DNA of 22,340 bases, taken from Lingula anatina. Lineage: Eukaryota > Brachiopoda > Lingulata > Lingulida > Lingulidae. The notes beneath the pieces were generated by a model. That model had not been told where the DNA came from, ran no database searches, and was given only the letters and a program-made list of their open reading frames with translations. The position numbers and the translations under genes are program-made. The stretch lies in contig NW_019774759.1 in assembly GCF_001039355.2 (NCBI RefSeq), positions 288,304-310,643 on the forward strand, written 5' to 3'. Positions 11,401 to 21,615 of the stretch are shown piece after piece; the first letter of the stretch is position 1, and every line of letters starts with the position of its first letter.

Positions 11401-13399
11401 GCGTGCTGCTCAAACTTGGTCTTCACTACTAGTAGTAATTTTTTCAACTACTAGTAAATAATTTACTAGTAGTTGAAAAAATGTCAATTGTAGAAATTTA
11501 ATCACAAGGATTCTGACACTAATTTGAATGTCTTTTATTTTACATCCAATTCTTATTTTCAAACAGACTACTTTCACATGACAAATACATGCTTATATTT
11601 TTACCATTTATTTTTTTAATAGCCTGATAAGAAACAAGACTCACATCTATTACAAACAAAATTTATGTAGAAAATCAAACCCACTTTATTTTCCACATCC
11701 TCCACCATGAGCTTGATCTGGTCTTTGATTTCACTGGACAACTTGTCAAGCTGCGTAGACACAAACTGTAACCTACTGCTTGTCTCGCCTCGCTGCGTTA
11801 TACTGCGATTTCTGGAAGTTAACACAGCAAACACACTGTTTGAGAACTGTTAGGCAACAGTCAGATAAATGGTTAATAACTAAACGTTCAATGGTTCAAA
11901 AAAAAAAAAAAACATGAATGGATTACTATTTTTAAAAAACCCTCCCAAGTCTTAACTTTTTTTTCACAAACTCAAGATATATCAGTTTAAGACTTCACAA
12001 CACAAAATAATGCATCGCCATGACAATGGGAGAGAAAGCCAACTTATCATTATAGTGAACTGAACTAGCCTGGTTAACTCTCTAACTTTGCTTGTACCAA
12101 AAGTCAACATATCATTACAATATATTATAAATTTATAACATATTATTCTGTTCAAGTTTTGCCTACTTACTTTGCTTGAAGCGACTGCTCGTGGACAGCC
12201 TCCATGATGGTCCTGAGCTGACTGGACAGGGTCTTTCCTCTCTGGGCGTGCTGCTCAAACTTTGTCTTTACTGCAGACTTACACAGGCATTCCTGGAGTG
12301 GAAAATGTAGTGAGTGAGCACTGGTGAAATACTAGAGGATCAGAGAGGGGATACTGCCTTTGGGTTTTGTACCACTAGCTGGAGTAAGCGCTTTTGTATG
12401 GAAAAAAAAAGCGGGATACCACCCCTTATGTTGTACTTGACAAGCTCTACAAAATGCAAATCCATATGAGATTACAATATCACACAAGGTGCCATACATT
12501 ACATGTCACAGGACAATGAGTTTGTATCAACAGTTGTGATCTTTTAACGATAAAATGAGACTGAACTGCAACAAAGTAAATGCTGTTGTCATCCTTTTTA
12601 TTTATATTTTAATCTTGTCTAACTGTTTTCAATTTCAAGAAATATATATCATTTCTACGATATTGGATCTGGTCAAACCCCCTTTTTCCACCTCATATAT
12701 TCTCTCCCAACCTCCTTACTTACCTCAAATGTTCTCTCAAAGTTAGCAAATTCAAACAGCCTAGCCTGGTACCCTTCCTGTAGGACTGCATCTTAAAATA
12801 TAACAAATCAACTGAACAACAAAAAATAAATATTCCAAAAATCTAGTAAACAAACTGTTGCTGAAATGAATAAGAAATATCTAACATCATTACACACTTT
12901 GAAATATGTCAAACATTATTTGTCAAGAATACAGTAACCAAGCTTGAAATGATTAATTATCTTTTATTCTAGGACCAATTTGACTGCAGACAGGGCAGCT
13001 CACACCTTTCCATTAGTTCTTTGCCAGTGTGGCGTGACAGCGAGTCCCATCACAGAGAGTCCAGTTCCCAAAAATTTGCACAGGTAAGCCTCGCCCTAAA
13101 TTTTGAGCCACTTAAATCAGGCTGCCCTTAACCTCTATAATTAAATAGACTCTCTGTAACATGGACTCTCAGCTTCGGCACATCTTTATTACAATGTTCA
13201 CATGAACCTCAGTGGTGTTGGTACTCACGTGGGCTAGGTGTGCCAGGTTGTCCCTGTGACCTGGATGTTAAGGCTTCCCTGGCAGATATGAAGAACACCC
13301 TGTTCTCTGCCTCCTGTCTGTTCACCACCTTCAGCTCATCCACCAGAAAGGCTATGTTCCTGTCTAAATGCTGCTTACGGACCTAAGGGGTTACAGAGA

Positions 13400-13462
<63 letters not shown>

Positions 13463-16294
13463 CTAGATGCCAAAAATAGCATAGGCCAGAGAGGTCATTA
13501 TAAACACAGATAACAGGACACATATATCAAATATTAAACACTCTTTTTTGCTCTTGTTTAAAAAACATCTTAAGCTTATCTATCAAGAAAAAAATTTAAA
13601 AGCATTTACACATCTAAGGTTGCTGTAGATGATATATATATAACCCCCCCCCCTTTCTCTCTCTCTCTAAAACACCACCCCCTCTCTCACCTCCTCCATC
13701 ATCTCGGGCTCACTGGCGGAGGCATCCCATCTGTTGTTCAGGATAAAGATGTTGGGCTTGGATAGTTTATCACTCACTCTCAGAAAGAAATTCTTCTCCT
13801 GTAAGGAAAAATAAAGAAGTGATTAGTAATACAAAGAATGTACATCAAGTTGTTATCTAATTGGGTGAATTTAAGGCTACAAATTTATGCTGAAAGCTAT
13901 CAAATGAAGAATTAAATTTGATATAAACTGAAGATTCTCTGTTGCACTTATGTTTATCATAAATTTTAAGTGTCAATGCGAAAAATGCATCCGCATCATT
14001 TATCTAGAAGTAGATTAAGAATCAAAATCACTACTCACAGTTTGCATCAAAGTGGACTCGGCATTGGCAACTAGTACAAAGACATCAGCATCCAGACAGA
14101 ATTTATCTATCCAGGCATCTGTGTCTCCCGAAACATCTACACCAGGGCTGAAATAGACATTCATGACCAGGCTTAAAATTTTTCCTGAGACATAAACCAT
14201 GGCACTAAAATAGACTCATATTTTATGACCACCCTTAAATATCGCCATGAGTGAAAACGACAATAATACAGGCTTGAAAATTGACCTTCAAATTTGAAGC
14301 AAAGCCTCAAAATGGAGATCAAACAAAGCCTCCTCAAACATCTACGCCAGGGCTGAAATAGACATTCATGACCAGGCTTAAAATTTTTCCCGAGACATAA
14401 ACCATGTCACTAAAACAGACTTCTGTTTTAGGACCAGGCTTTAATATTGCCACGAGTGAAAAAGACATTAATACAACCAGGCTTGAAAAAATTGTCAAAT
14501 TTGAAGCAAAGCCTTAAAATGGAGATCAAAAAGTATATAAATCATGCAGGTGTGTCAGAGATACACCCACTGGCAAGTCTTTAGCCAGAATTTGGAAACA
14601 GGCTGCCCATAATAACCTCAATGTTGGTTAAACAACCAAGTATTGTAAAAAGCCCTCCAGCAGTTTTACGCTGAAACACTCCATCCATATTAGGACTAGT
14701 GGACTCCCTGGCTAAATTCTTGGATACATCAAAGGGGCTTTCATTTGTGGAAATCTTGTTATTTGTCACCCACCTGTCCACCAGTACCACATCATCTCTG
14801 AGCAAGACACACTTCTCCTTGGGCCACTTGATTTTGATCAAGGCACTGCTGTCTAGCTTCACTCCACTCAAAGCATGTGCCAGCTCACGGACAGACTGAA
14901 ATATTGAAGTTACAGAGGATTATGATCAAGGCACTGCTGTCTAGCTTCACTCCACTCAAAGCATGTGCCAGCTCACGGACAGACTGAAATATTGAAGTTA
15001 CAGAGGATTTTGATCAAGGCACTGCTGTCTAGCTTCACTCCACTATACTGATCAGGGCATGAGCTATGGCTGGTTTGATTGAAGTAGAATGCAGCAAGAT
15101 TAATCCATTTCTCATTTCAAATTCACTAGATTTATATACAACACATTAAGGCTGCAACGGGGACAGCACTGTTTTTTTCTACTTGGAATTTATACTATAT
15201 ATTTATTATCAAATTAATTTGATTTTAAATCGGGTCCCAATGTGTCAAAAAAAAATCTATTTTCAAAGTTTTTTTTTCTTTTAGAATGACTTACATGTAT
15301 ACTTTTCTGTTCATCTGAGTCCTCTGTGAGCAGGTATCCTTCATGTGTGTCTGAACCCTCCACCTGTACAAAGCAGTTAGTGGTGTGTCCTATACCACTG
15401 GGTAGCAGCTTGGTCTTCAACATGGCATTGATCACTGTGCTTTTACCATTTGAGGTCCTGCAGTCATCAATGATAATCATTAATGATAAATAATTAATAT
15501 ATAGAGGATATACAGTTAATAACCTAGTCCTAAGGTTTCCTCTGTAACCTATAGGACCTCATCAGAAAACTTGAAACAATAAGCGATGAAATGAAACTCC
15601 TGAACGACTAAAAAAATACATTGAGTTAGTATGCAGTTTAAAGTGCTACCACAATACAACTTTAAATCACATGAGGATGATTACCACATAATGTTCACAG
15701 TAAACTCAAACATATCTTAAGTTATAGTATTTAATTTGTCCCATCCAAACAATAAAATTTGAAAACAAGTGCCCCTTAGAATCCTGGTCTAATGCAATAA
15801 AACATGCTGTACCTTCCAAAAAAGACCACCTTCATATGGTCCCTGGACAGGACCTCTCCAATACCAGCCACTTTCCCCTTGAAGGCTTTCACTTCTTCTA
15901 GCTGTTCACGGGTAACAATGTTGTCTCCTTCTGGTATGCCTGATGTATTATACATAATAATATAATATCATAACACAAATTCATCATTTCATAATGAGGA
16001 GAGAGAGAGAGAGAGAGAGCTAGAGAGAGAGAGATAGCATTACAAAAAAAAAAGTACAACACAAAATGAATGAATAGGCAACCCTATTTGTTTATTTCAC
16101 TTACCAGTAAGAAAAGCATCAGATTCGCTGATATAGCTTGTAATGGTCTTGAAGATCTCATTGACTTTGTTCTTGGCATGTCCAAATATTTTGAGAGGGG
16201 AGGCGGTGTGACCATGGCCATTGCCTAGTTGGCGTGGAGGTGTGTGGGGAGATTTCGACATCGGGTAGCGAGAGTGGTCAACAATGCCGGACAT
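7269..16294 (-). CDS. MFN: Mitofusin (outer mitochondrial membrane fusion GTPase), complete
   Basis: Dynamin-superfamily GTPase that tethers and fuses outer mitochondrial membranes. Exons in transcript order: 1 16294-16105; 2 15939-15813; 3 15457-15295; 4 14895-14774; 5 14147-14039; 6 13798-13691; 7 13382-13229; 8 12785-12724; 9 12292-12171; 10 11811-11685; 11 11303-11199; 12 either 10812-10710 or 10081-9979; 13 9347-9127; 14 8637-8491; 15 8295-8099; 16 7730-7596; 17 7338-7269. Every junction keeps phase and the product is 753 residues (human MFN2 757). G1 GRTSNGKS is at 105-112 and is split by intron 2; G2 HTTN is near 130; G3 DSPG at 200-203 is split by intron 4; G4 NNRWD is at 258-262. Heptad-repeat and helical-bundle regions follow, then IEFHFSLG at about 540-547, a hydrophobic hairpin at about 610-645 and a C-terminal coiled coil at about 686-745. 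The start ATG sits in ACCATGT. An upstream acceptor ending at 16310 implies a separate 5'UTR exon. Several acceptors are duplicated (separate entries). Confidence 0.97.
7729..7975. repeat. ~50-bp tandem array carrying exon-16 acceptor copies
   Basis: Units start with CCCTGGAAATAACAC or variants at 7779, 7831, 7883 and 7932, beginning from the true exon boundary at 7729; spacings are 50, 52, 52 and 49. On the transcript strand each unit contains a copy of the exon 16 acceptor (TTATTTCCAG|GG). The three units nearest the exon are the most alike and the distal two are decayed. The copies continue with a TAG shortly after the acceptor, so they act as decoys rather than exons. Confidence 0.85.
8371..8421. 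repeat. Compound CT / GCAC / CA microsatellite
   Basis: CT-rich run, then (GCAC)n, then (CA)n in mitofusin intron 14. It causes the low-complexity open frames on the - strand around it. Confidence 0.9.
9979..10081 (-). CDS. MFN: Mitofusin alternative exon 12b
   Basis: A 103-nt exon with acceptor TTCTTAG and weak donor CAG|GTTTGT. It encodes 34 residues beginning [13 protein letters not shown] and ending with phase 1. It is the closer of the two versions to human MFN2 (ELH.H.E..LGRN....CS.A, then DM near the end), so it is probably the ancestral form. It occupies the same slot (residues 464-497, helical-bundle stalk) as exon 12a, 629 bp upstream in the gene. Confidence 0.88.
10286..10621. mobile_element. 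MITE-like element between the alternative exons
   Basis: Perfect 17-bp inverted ends, TTAAAGGGATAACAACT at 10286-10302 and its reverse complement at 10605-10621, bound a 336-bp AT-rich segment with no convincing gene. If the outer TTAA is a target-site duplication, the terminal repeat is 13 bp, as in piggyBac-type short elements; the family is not certain. It sits in the 628-bp intron separating exons 12a and 12b. Confidence 0.7.
10653..10701. promoter_or_regulatory. AGGTCA tandem array beside exon 12a donor
   Basis: AGGTCA occurs at 10663, 10674, 10685 and 10696, an exact 11-bp period (DR5 spacing), with a related GGGTCA at 10653. In the mitofusin transcript this reads as repeated UGACCU starting about 8 nt inside the intron after the exon 12a donor. 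AGGTCA is the nuclear-receptor half-site and DR5 is the classical RAR/RXR spacing, but an intronic splicing role or a simple 11-bp [13 protein letters not shown] is equally possible. Confidence 0.6.
10710..10812 (-). CDS. MFN: Mitofusin alternative exon 12a
   Basis: A 103-nt exon with acceptor ACATAAAG and donor CAAG|GTATAA. It encodes 34 residues beginning [13 protein letters not shown], the same length and phase as exon 12b, with the shared pattern ELH...E....NLQA.C. It diverges strongly after residue 18. Splicing 12a to 12b shifts the frame and soon hits a TAA; skipping both also gives a stop within exon 13. Only one can be used per functional transcript. Confidence 0.85.
11157..11183. repeat. 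Poly-T tract
   Basis: About 26 T residues, reading as poly-A on the mitofusin strand just inside the exon 11 donor. No SINE or retrocopy body was recognised next to it. Confidence 0.8.
11400..11431. repeat. Partial copy of mitofusin exon 9
   Basis: About 27 of 31 bases match exon 9 sequence at 12245-12275, in the same orientation, starting GGCGTGCTGCTCAAACTT in both. The copy lies in intron 10, two introns away from its source, and has no splice sites of its own. Confidence 0.75.
11438..11482. repeat. Perfect 22-bp inverted repeat with 1-nt spacer
   Basis: The arms at 11438-11459 and 11461-11482 are exact reverse complements, separated by a single A. ACTAGTAG-type palindromes also occur just before it (about 11426-11435). 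It directly abuts the exon 9 fragment. It should form a cruciform or long hairpin. Confidence 0.9.
12973..13083 (+). other. Orphan exon-like segment, antisense inside mitofusin intron 7
   Basis: On the + strand a strong acceptor (TTTTATTCTAG) and a consensus donor (CACAG|GTAAGCC) bound a 111-nt stretch that is fully open in one frame (37 codons, phase 0 at both ends) and richer in G+C than its surroundings. The product contains [19 protein letters not shown] recognise no family and found no partner exons on this strand. It may be a captured exon, part of an unseen antisense transcript, or chance. Confidence 0.35.
13402..13460. repeat. (AT)n microsatellite
   Basis: About 59 bp of uninterrupted AT dinucleotides in mitofusin intron 6. 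Confidence 0.95.
14131..14530. repeat. ~195-bp tandem duplication including exon-5 acceptor
   Basis: Copy 1 at about 14131-14323 and copy 2 at about 14336-14530 (offset 205 bp) share a sequence from AAACATCTAC[A/G]CCAGGGCTG to AAAATGGAGATCAAA with scattered differences and small indels. The unit includes the exon 5 acceptor and its first 17 coding bases. The upstream copy, if used, encodes SPGVDV and then a TGA at once, so it is a decoy acceptor. Confidence 0.85.
14836..15044. repeat. 88-bp tandem duplication of exon-4 5' end and acceptor
   Basis: GATCAAGGCACTGCTGTCTA begins at 14836, 14924 and 15012, exactly 88 bp apart; the third copy is partial and breaks off near 15044. Each full unit holds the exon 4 acceptor and its first 60 coding bases. 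The copy at 14924-14983 is a near-perfect pseudo-exon. Because 88 is not a multiple of 3, running through it into the real exon shifts the frame to a TGA. Confidence 0.9.
15999..16034. repeat. (GA)n microsatellite
   Basis: GA dinucleotide tract interrupted once (CTAG) in mitofusin intron 1 of the coding region. Confidence 0.9.
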
Positions 16295-16309
16295 GGTAGA
16301 TCAAAAACA

Positions 16310-17364
16310 CTAGGAGAAGAAAGCATGAAATATTATGACCACATCATTTTAAGTTTTCATCATTTGAACACCACCTTGCAATTTACAGATTTATACTAAG
16401 TTTTATTTAAAAAATGTACATTGTCAAGGATATTGCTACAGTATGCAATACAGCGCAACTCAGCACAATACATTAGAAAAAATGAGTCCAGTCCCAAGCA
16501 AAATAGGGTAAGTAATATTGTTGATGCAACTTCACAACTCTGCACAACTTGTTTGTCGTCAGGTTGACGTGACAGGTAAAATAGAAGTTTGAGAGCTCCA
16601 ACACTGTGGCTGCTTGGGCTAATGGTCTTCATAACACGTTTTCTGAGGCTTTTGCGTCAGCAGAGCGTAGATATCAACATCGTCCATAGGAGTGTTAACA
16701 AATGAATGTCGTGACGTGATATGTCAAATCTAAATGCTACAGAGAAGTATACAAATTTGAAGTGGCTCTCATCCATGGAATATAAATTAATGTTCTGCGT
16801 ATATGGTTAAGGTGGCACAACAACGAAAAACTGTATATTCTCCACTTACTAACAAAAGCAGAAAACAATGAAATTTCACATACAAATGCACAGTGTCTGA
16901 CTCAACCTACGCACGTTCTCCCATTAAAGAGCTCTACGCCGATTATGAGCCAGTTGACGACCAAATTGAAGGAAAACTCAGCCAAAAATAGATGTGCGTG
17001 TACCTTTTTTGAGTAAAATCCTTTCTCGAGTACTGTTTGTCTTCGGAATTAAAAACTGACGTGTTTTTAAAAGGTTTACGTAAGGTCGTCAGCTTCTGAA
17101 GGACTCCATGCTTTTTCTCATTTCCGAGATTGCGCGAGATGCAACTAAAAAGAAAGATTCAGAAAAGTGAGAATTCAAGGTCATTGGTAATATATAAACT
17201 AGAATTAATGGATAAATATATTTACATTACAAATATCTGATCGTCACAACTTATACCATTTATCATTTTTTAAAGTATGGAACATGGATGAATCTAGATT
17301 TTTAAGATACCGTTTGTTCCGTATCGATCCCCAAGTTTATGTATTCCTTGCGCCAAATTTCAAA
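16310..17364. promoter_or_regulatory. Divergent promoter region between mitofusin and CENP-S
   Basis: The two genes diverge from here. A mitofusin 5'UTR exon probably lies on the - strand at about 16550-16700, since an acceptor at 16310 opens the first coding exon. A CRE/E-box-like TGACGTGA is at 16712-16719. The CENP-S start region AAAATGGCAGACG resembles a YY1-type start-site motif. No TATA box was seen. No coding content is convincing; an open frame at 16396-16632 (-) may be UTR. Confidence 0.45.
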
Positions 17365-19778
17365 ATGGCAGACGATGAGGACTATGAAAAATTGGCGCAT
17401 CAACAGGTATAAGGGGTATATTTATCCCAAATATGTATCCTTGATTGCAATTATTTATTAAATAGCATAAAAGCTCCGTTTAAGTTATTTGGTGTCTGCT
17501 GCTTTCTCCATAAAAAATGCTTAAAACCGCAGCTCCTCCCCTCCCCCCCCCCCAAACGGGTCCCTAACTCGTCTCCGTGATGCTATCGCTTTGTAGTAAT
17601 GCTTTAGTGAATTAAAGTTCAGTACGCATAGTAACGAATGTGCCCGAAATAATATTAATTGCAGGCCGGAAAAGGTCTGCTCTGAAGTAACAGTTTATCT
17701 AGTACAGAGGTTCTGTGCCATTTATCAAGTTGTGTCAATTAAGAGGGTAGATCTACGTCAAAAGGTCCACATTTTCAGAAAAAGAACTCATGTTTTGACA
17801 TTGGTGCCTTCAGACCAATACATGAGTAGATCTACTGGTAACCTTGCTTCTCTCATCATTAGGGCATATCCAGAGATATTTTCTGACAGTCTTGCAAGTT
17901 ACCTTTGTTGATCCATCCAGCATTTTTGTTCATCTTACAACAGAAAAAAAAAAATAGATGCCTGTCAATCAACTTGAAAAAAGGCATCCATCCGCCATTG
18001 CATTATGTAAGTGCTTTTTTTACATTTCAGAAACTGAAGGCTGCCGTCCACTACACTACAGGACAGATATGTGAGGAGTTTGCCGAGGAGGAAGAGGTCA
18101 CTTATAGCAGACAGTTCATAGCAGCCGTCACAGAGGCCGCATACAAACAGATACAGTCATATGGCAGGGACTTGGAGCTGTTTGCTAGGTATGCAAAGAG
18201 AGAATGTAACATTATTTCAGGGATGAGACTGCCATTTAGTGAAAAAAGGCTGAAAATATGGATTTGGGTCCAGGGGGCCTTCTTCATGGATCTCAAAAAT
18301 GATATTTTGGAGAGGGTGGTCCAAAATGTTGGATATCCACCAATAATATAAAAAAAAACTCATTACTGTTATTTNACAACAGGAAAAAAAAAATAGATGC
18401 CTGTCAATCAACTTGAAAAAAGGCATCCATCCGCCATTGCATTATGTAAGTGCTTTTTTTACATTTCAGAAACTGAAGGCTGCCGTCCACTACACTACAG
18501 GACAGATATGTGAGGAGTTTGCCGAGGAGGAAGAGGTCACTTATAGCAGACAGTTCATAGCAGCCGTCACAGAGGCCGCATACAAACAGATACAGTCATA
18601 TGGCAGGGACTTGGAGCTGTTTGCTAGGTATGCAAAGAGAGAATGTAACATTATTTCAGGGATGAGACTGCCATTTAGTGAAAAAAGGCTGAAAATATGG
18701 ATTTGGGTCCAGGGGGCCTTCTTCATGGATCTCAAAAATGATATTTTGGAGAGGGTGGTCCAAAATGTTGGATATCCACCAATAATATAAAAAAAAACTC
18801 ATTACTGTTATTTGCAATCTAAGATTTTGGTTGTTTGTGTGATGTACACATGTTCACAGAGTGATTTTTTTTCCAAGTTAAACTGCCAGCTTGAGTTTCT
18901 GAGAAGTTTCTGTTAGTATATAATAAGCTTTGGTAACCAGTTTTAAATATAATTTCAAATTTTAAATATTAACTAGTACTTTGTTTCATATCCATTTAGC
19001 TCAGATTGATTTGTTTCGAAATTCCTGAATGACTAATTATATTAATTGTTATATATAACGTATACAGAATGCTTGTGCTACATTGTTGTTATACATGTAA
19101 TGTATATTTAATATTAACAGGCATGCCAAGAGGATGACCATTCAGCCTGATGATGTGAAGTTACTTGTGAGGAAAACCCCACAACTGGTAGGTAGATTCA
19201 CCTTCAAGTTGAAACATTTCAATGTTTTAAACTAGCATACAAAACATTATAGGAATAGGTTGAGGGTAAGGATTATGAAAATAGGATTATTTTTTAAAAG
19301 CTAAAACTTTTTTTCTTGTAGTTGTTTATATCTCTTAAGAACTCTAAGTTTAGTTGAAATTTTATACCAGTCCTGCAAACAAGATAAATATGACGTGGTG
19401 ATGGCCGATTGCCTTTAAAATTTACTTTTGAAAAAAAAATCTGTACAAAACTCTGAAGAAATAGGCAAGCAGCACTGTATTGCACTTATAGTGATGTCTA
19501 TAGGTAGAATTATAAAATAATGTCAACAAAAAGTATTTATACAATTATTAGTACATTATTTCCCATCAAATTCTGGCTAGCTATTAAAACCATTTTCATC
19601 CCTTCAGCATGAATACATCAGTCAGTTGTGTAAGGATGATGAAGAAGACAATGGACAGAAGAAAAAACGGGGAAAGTCAACGAATAAAGGAGGCAAGAAA
19701 AAAACAAGTTCAACATTGACTGACACTACAAATATAGGAGAAGACTCCAGTGAATCACGCCTGTTCCAGGACAGTTGA
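17365..19778 (+). CDS. CENPS: Centromere protein S / MHF1 (CENP-S), four coding exons
   Basis: Histone-fold protein that pairs with CENP-X (MHF2); the complex acts at the kinetochore and binds FANCM at stalled forks. Exons: 17365-17406, exon 2 as 18031-18188 or its copy 18470-18627, 19121-19187 and 19608-19778. Phases join cleanly to give 145 residues (human 138). Exon 1 gives MADDEDYEKLAHQQ. Exon 2 gives the first histone-fold helices, with LKAAVHYTTGQICEEFAEE (human LKAAVHYTVGCLCEEVA) and a central segment ending LELFA. Exon 3 gives RHAKRMTIQPDDVKLLVRK, matching human ARHAKRTTINTEDVKLLARR. Exon 4 gives HEYIS and then a Lys-rich tail with KKKRGK. Joining both exon 2 copies yields AGA AAC TGA, an immediate stop, so only one copy can be used. 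The ATG is the first in the exon and sits in AAAATGG. Confidence 0.94.
17937..18813. repeat. 438-bp near-identical direct duplication around a single N
   Basis: Copy 1 (17937-18374) and copy 2 (18376-18813) differ by one base that I can see, an A/G at the start of the A-run. They are separated by the only ambiguous base in the window, an N at 18375. Both contain CENP-S exon 2 with its flanking intron. The N at the junction and near-zero divergence favour two overlapping contigs joined without merging. Confidence 0.92.
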
Positions 19779-20530
19779 CATGGTATTGAGGAGAGGTTTA
19801 TGGTAAAAGTTTTGCTACATGTCACAGTTATAGGATAATGATCCTCAGAGAAGGGTGTGTTGGATCAGGCAAAAAACTTAGACTAAAGGCTTGACTTAAA
19901 TTTTGTGTCACTATTTTTATGTTTTCGTAATTGGTGATGTGTTGTTTTGAAAGTAGTGTTATAAAAAGCACATAACAAAAAGCAAATATGTTAGTCAATC
20001 AAAGGTATTCTGAACTAAACCTCTTCTTGAACATCATAGTTGAAACAACAGCTACATCTGTCTGAAAGATTTAATGTCTTTATTGAGATCTTGTTAATAT
20101 TTAATCAGACCTCTTTTGTGTTTCCATATATTGAACAAATCATTGTTTCAGTTAGATCATCCATACGTTATGTAAAAAGAATCAGCAGTATGTACCAGGT
20201 ACATAGATAAACTTTTAAGGTCTTTTTTCATAAACAGTTGACTGTACACATAAAACAATTGAACGTTTAAGTCATGATTAAAAAATATTTATATGAAATT
20301 CACAAAAAAATCTGTTGCTTCTTGATATGCAAAAAAATTAGCCTTAACCAAAATAATACACTGAGTAAAAATGTTTTGTAGAACAAACCACTGTTTACTT
20401 GTTCAAGTAAAATACACATTTCAAATATATGAAACTTATTGCTTTTGTTTGTTGCTTCAACAACATTCGACAAATTGCACAACGTATATTGCTATTTATC
20501 CAATAATATCAGGTGCTTATACATATTTTA

Positions 20531-20708
20531 TACACCGAGCAAAAAATATAAATGCCCCATGCAATACCTGAAGCATTTTATCAGCATTATGTGTTTCATA
20601 TGCATTAAATCATACAAAGTAAATTTTGTTCAAAGTGCTACAGATCACTGTCTGTAGCCCATTACATGTTGTTATTGACATGGGGAATTTATATTTTTGC
20701 TCAGTATA
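20531..20708. mobile_element. Short non-autonomous inverted-repeat transposon
   Basis: The left end TACACCGAGCAAAAAATAT at 20531 and the reverse complement of the right end (TATACTGAGCAAAAATATAA) match over about 30 bp, continuing to CCCCATG on both sides. The ends are flanked by TA, and the 178-bp size and lack of any frame fit a MITE. ACTGAGCAAAAATATAAA-type ends are familiar from widespread Tc1/mariner-like repeats in aquatic animals; that assignment is inference. Confidence 0.65.
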
Positions 20709-21609
20709 TGATATACTTTTGGCACAATCAAGGGATTCTTTGGTGTTTCATCATTAAGTAGTAAAAAGAATCTATATAATGATATAAAAGTCTAAAAGGA
20801 GTTCTCAAATCTACAATATTACTAATTTGAAATATAGAGAATGAACTTTAAATTTGTGTAAAATTGTTTGAATTGATGCATTCTGTGATATATTTAATGT
20901 AATGTAATTGTTATACATGTACCAGTTGATTATCGTTTCTAAAAAAAAAACAAGAACTTCTGTTTACTGGTGGTCTGGAAATATCCTTTTAATTTGTTTT
21001 GTATGCTTCTGTTAGGCATAATGGGTGACGTGACCAGCTGACATCTTCAACAACTGTACATGTATAACAAAAGCACACTGATCTGAAAACAGTCTTTGTA
21101 TACCAAGTCATACCTTGGACTAAGACCCAAGTCCCTGCAGTATTTAACTCCAGGAGTATTTAAAAAGATGCCAAAGCACTTCTAAAGCACTTCAGACCAT
21201 AAGTAAGCAATTTTCCCTAGCAAATAGCCTGAGCTTCAGACATTTATTTTTTTAACAAAATTTTAACTCTAAAAAACTGAAGAATATAAGTCTTTTATAT
21301 AAACCTAGTATGACATTTCTGAGGCCCACATAAAGAAAGCAGGCTTAATATCAATCTATTTCCCAACTGTACCACATGGGGACTTCATATAAGATCTAAA
21401 ATATTTAGACTCTGACTGCCTTTGATCGGTTCATCTGATAACTTTCCAAAACATATTTTTGGAAGGAATTCACTCTATAGTCTTGTTTTTATCATTATAC
21501 AAAATTAAATTTGTTCATTTCATTTCGCATGGCCAAACTGATGAGAAGCATGCATCTTCACATTTTCATTTTTTCCATTTTTCTAACCATTCCATACATA
21601 CTCTTCACA

Positions 21610-21615
21610 TTTATT
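21610..21615 (-). terminator. Candidate poly(A) signal of the SLC2 gene
   Basis: AATAAA on the - strand, 58 bp downstream of the SLC2 stop codon. Confidence 0.5.

Noticed and set aside
14581-14773. Open frame continuing from mitofusin exon 4 into the intron
   Set aside because: Exon 4 ends at 14774 with a clear donor and continues in phase to exon 5 through the DSPG motif; the continuation is intron read-through.
16396-16632. 78-codon open frame on the - strand upstream of mitofusin
   Set aside because: It most likely lies in or near the mitofusin 5'UTR exon; no mitofusin-like residues and no phase-consistent join to exon 1 were found.
18189-18351. Open frame running past CENP-S exon 2 to a stop at 18351, repeated in copy 2
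   Set aside because: The donor at 18189 and the exact phase match to exon 3 with conserved histone-fold residues show this is intron read-through, although an intron-retained short form cannot be excluded.
2324-19778. A functional DNA-repair gene cluster (SHLD3 and CENP-S/MHF1 flanking mitofusin)
   Set aside because: Two repair-related genes within 17 kb, separated by an unrelated gene and in different promoter arrangements, can be coincidence; nothing in the sequence links their regulation.
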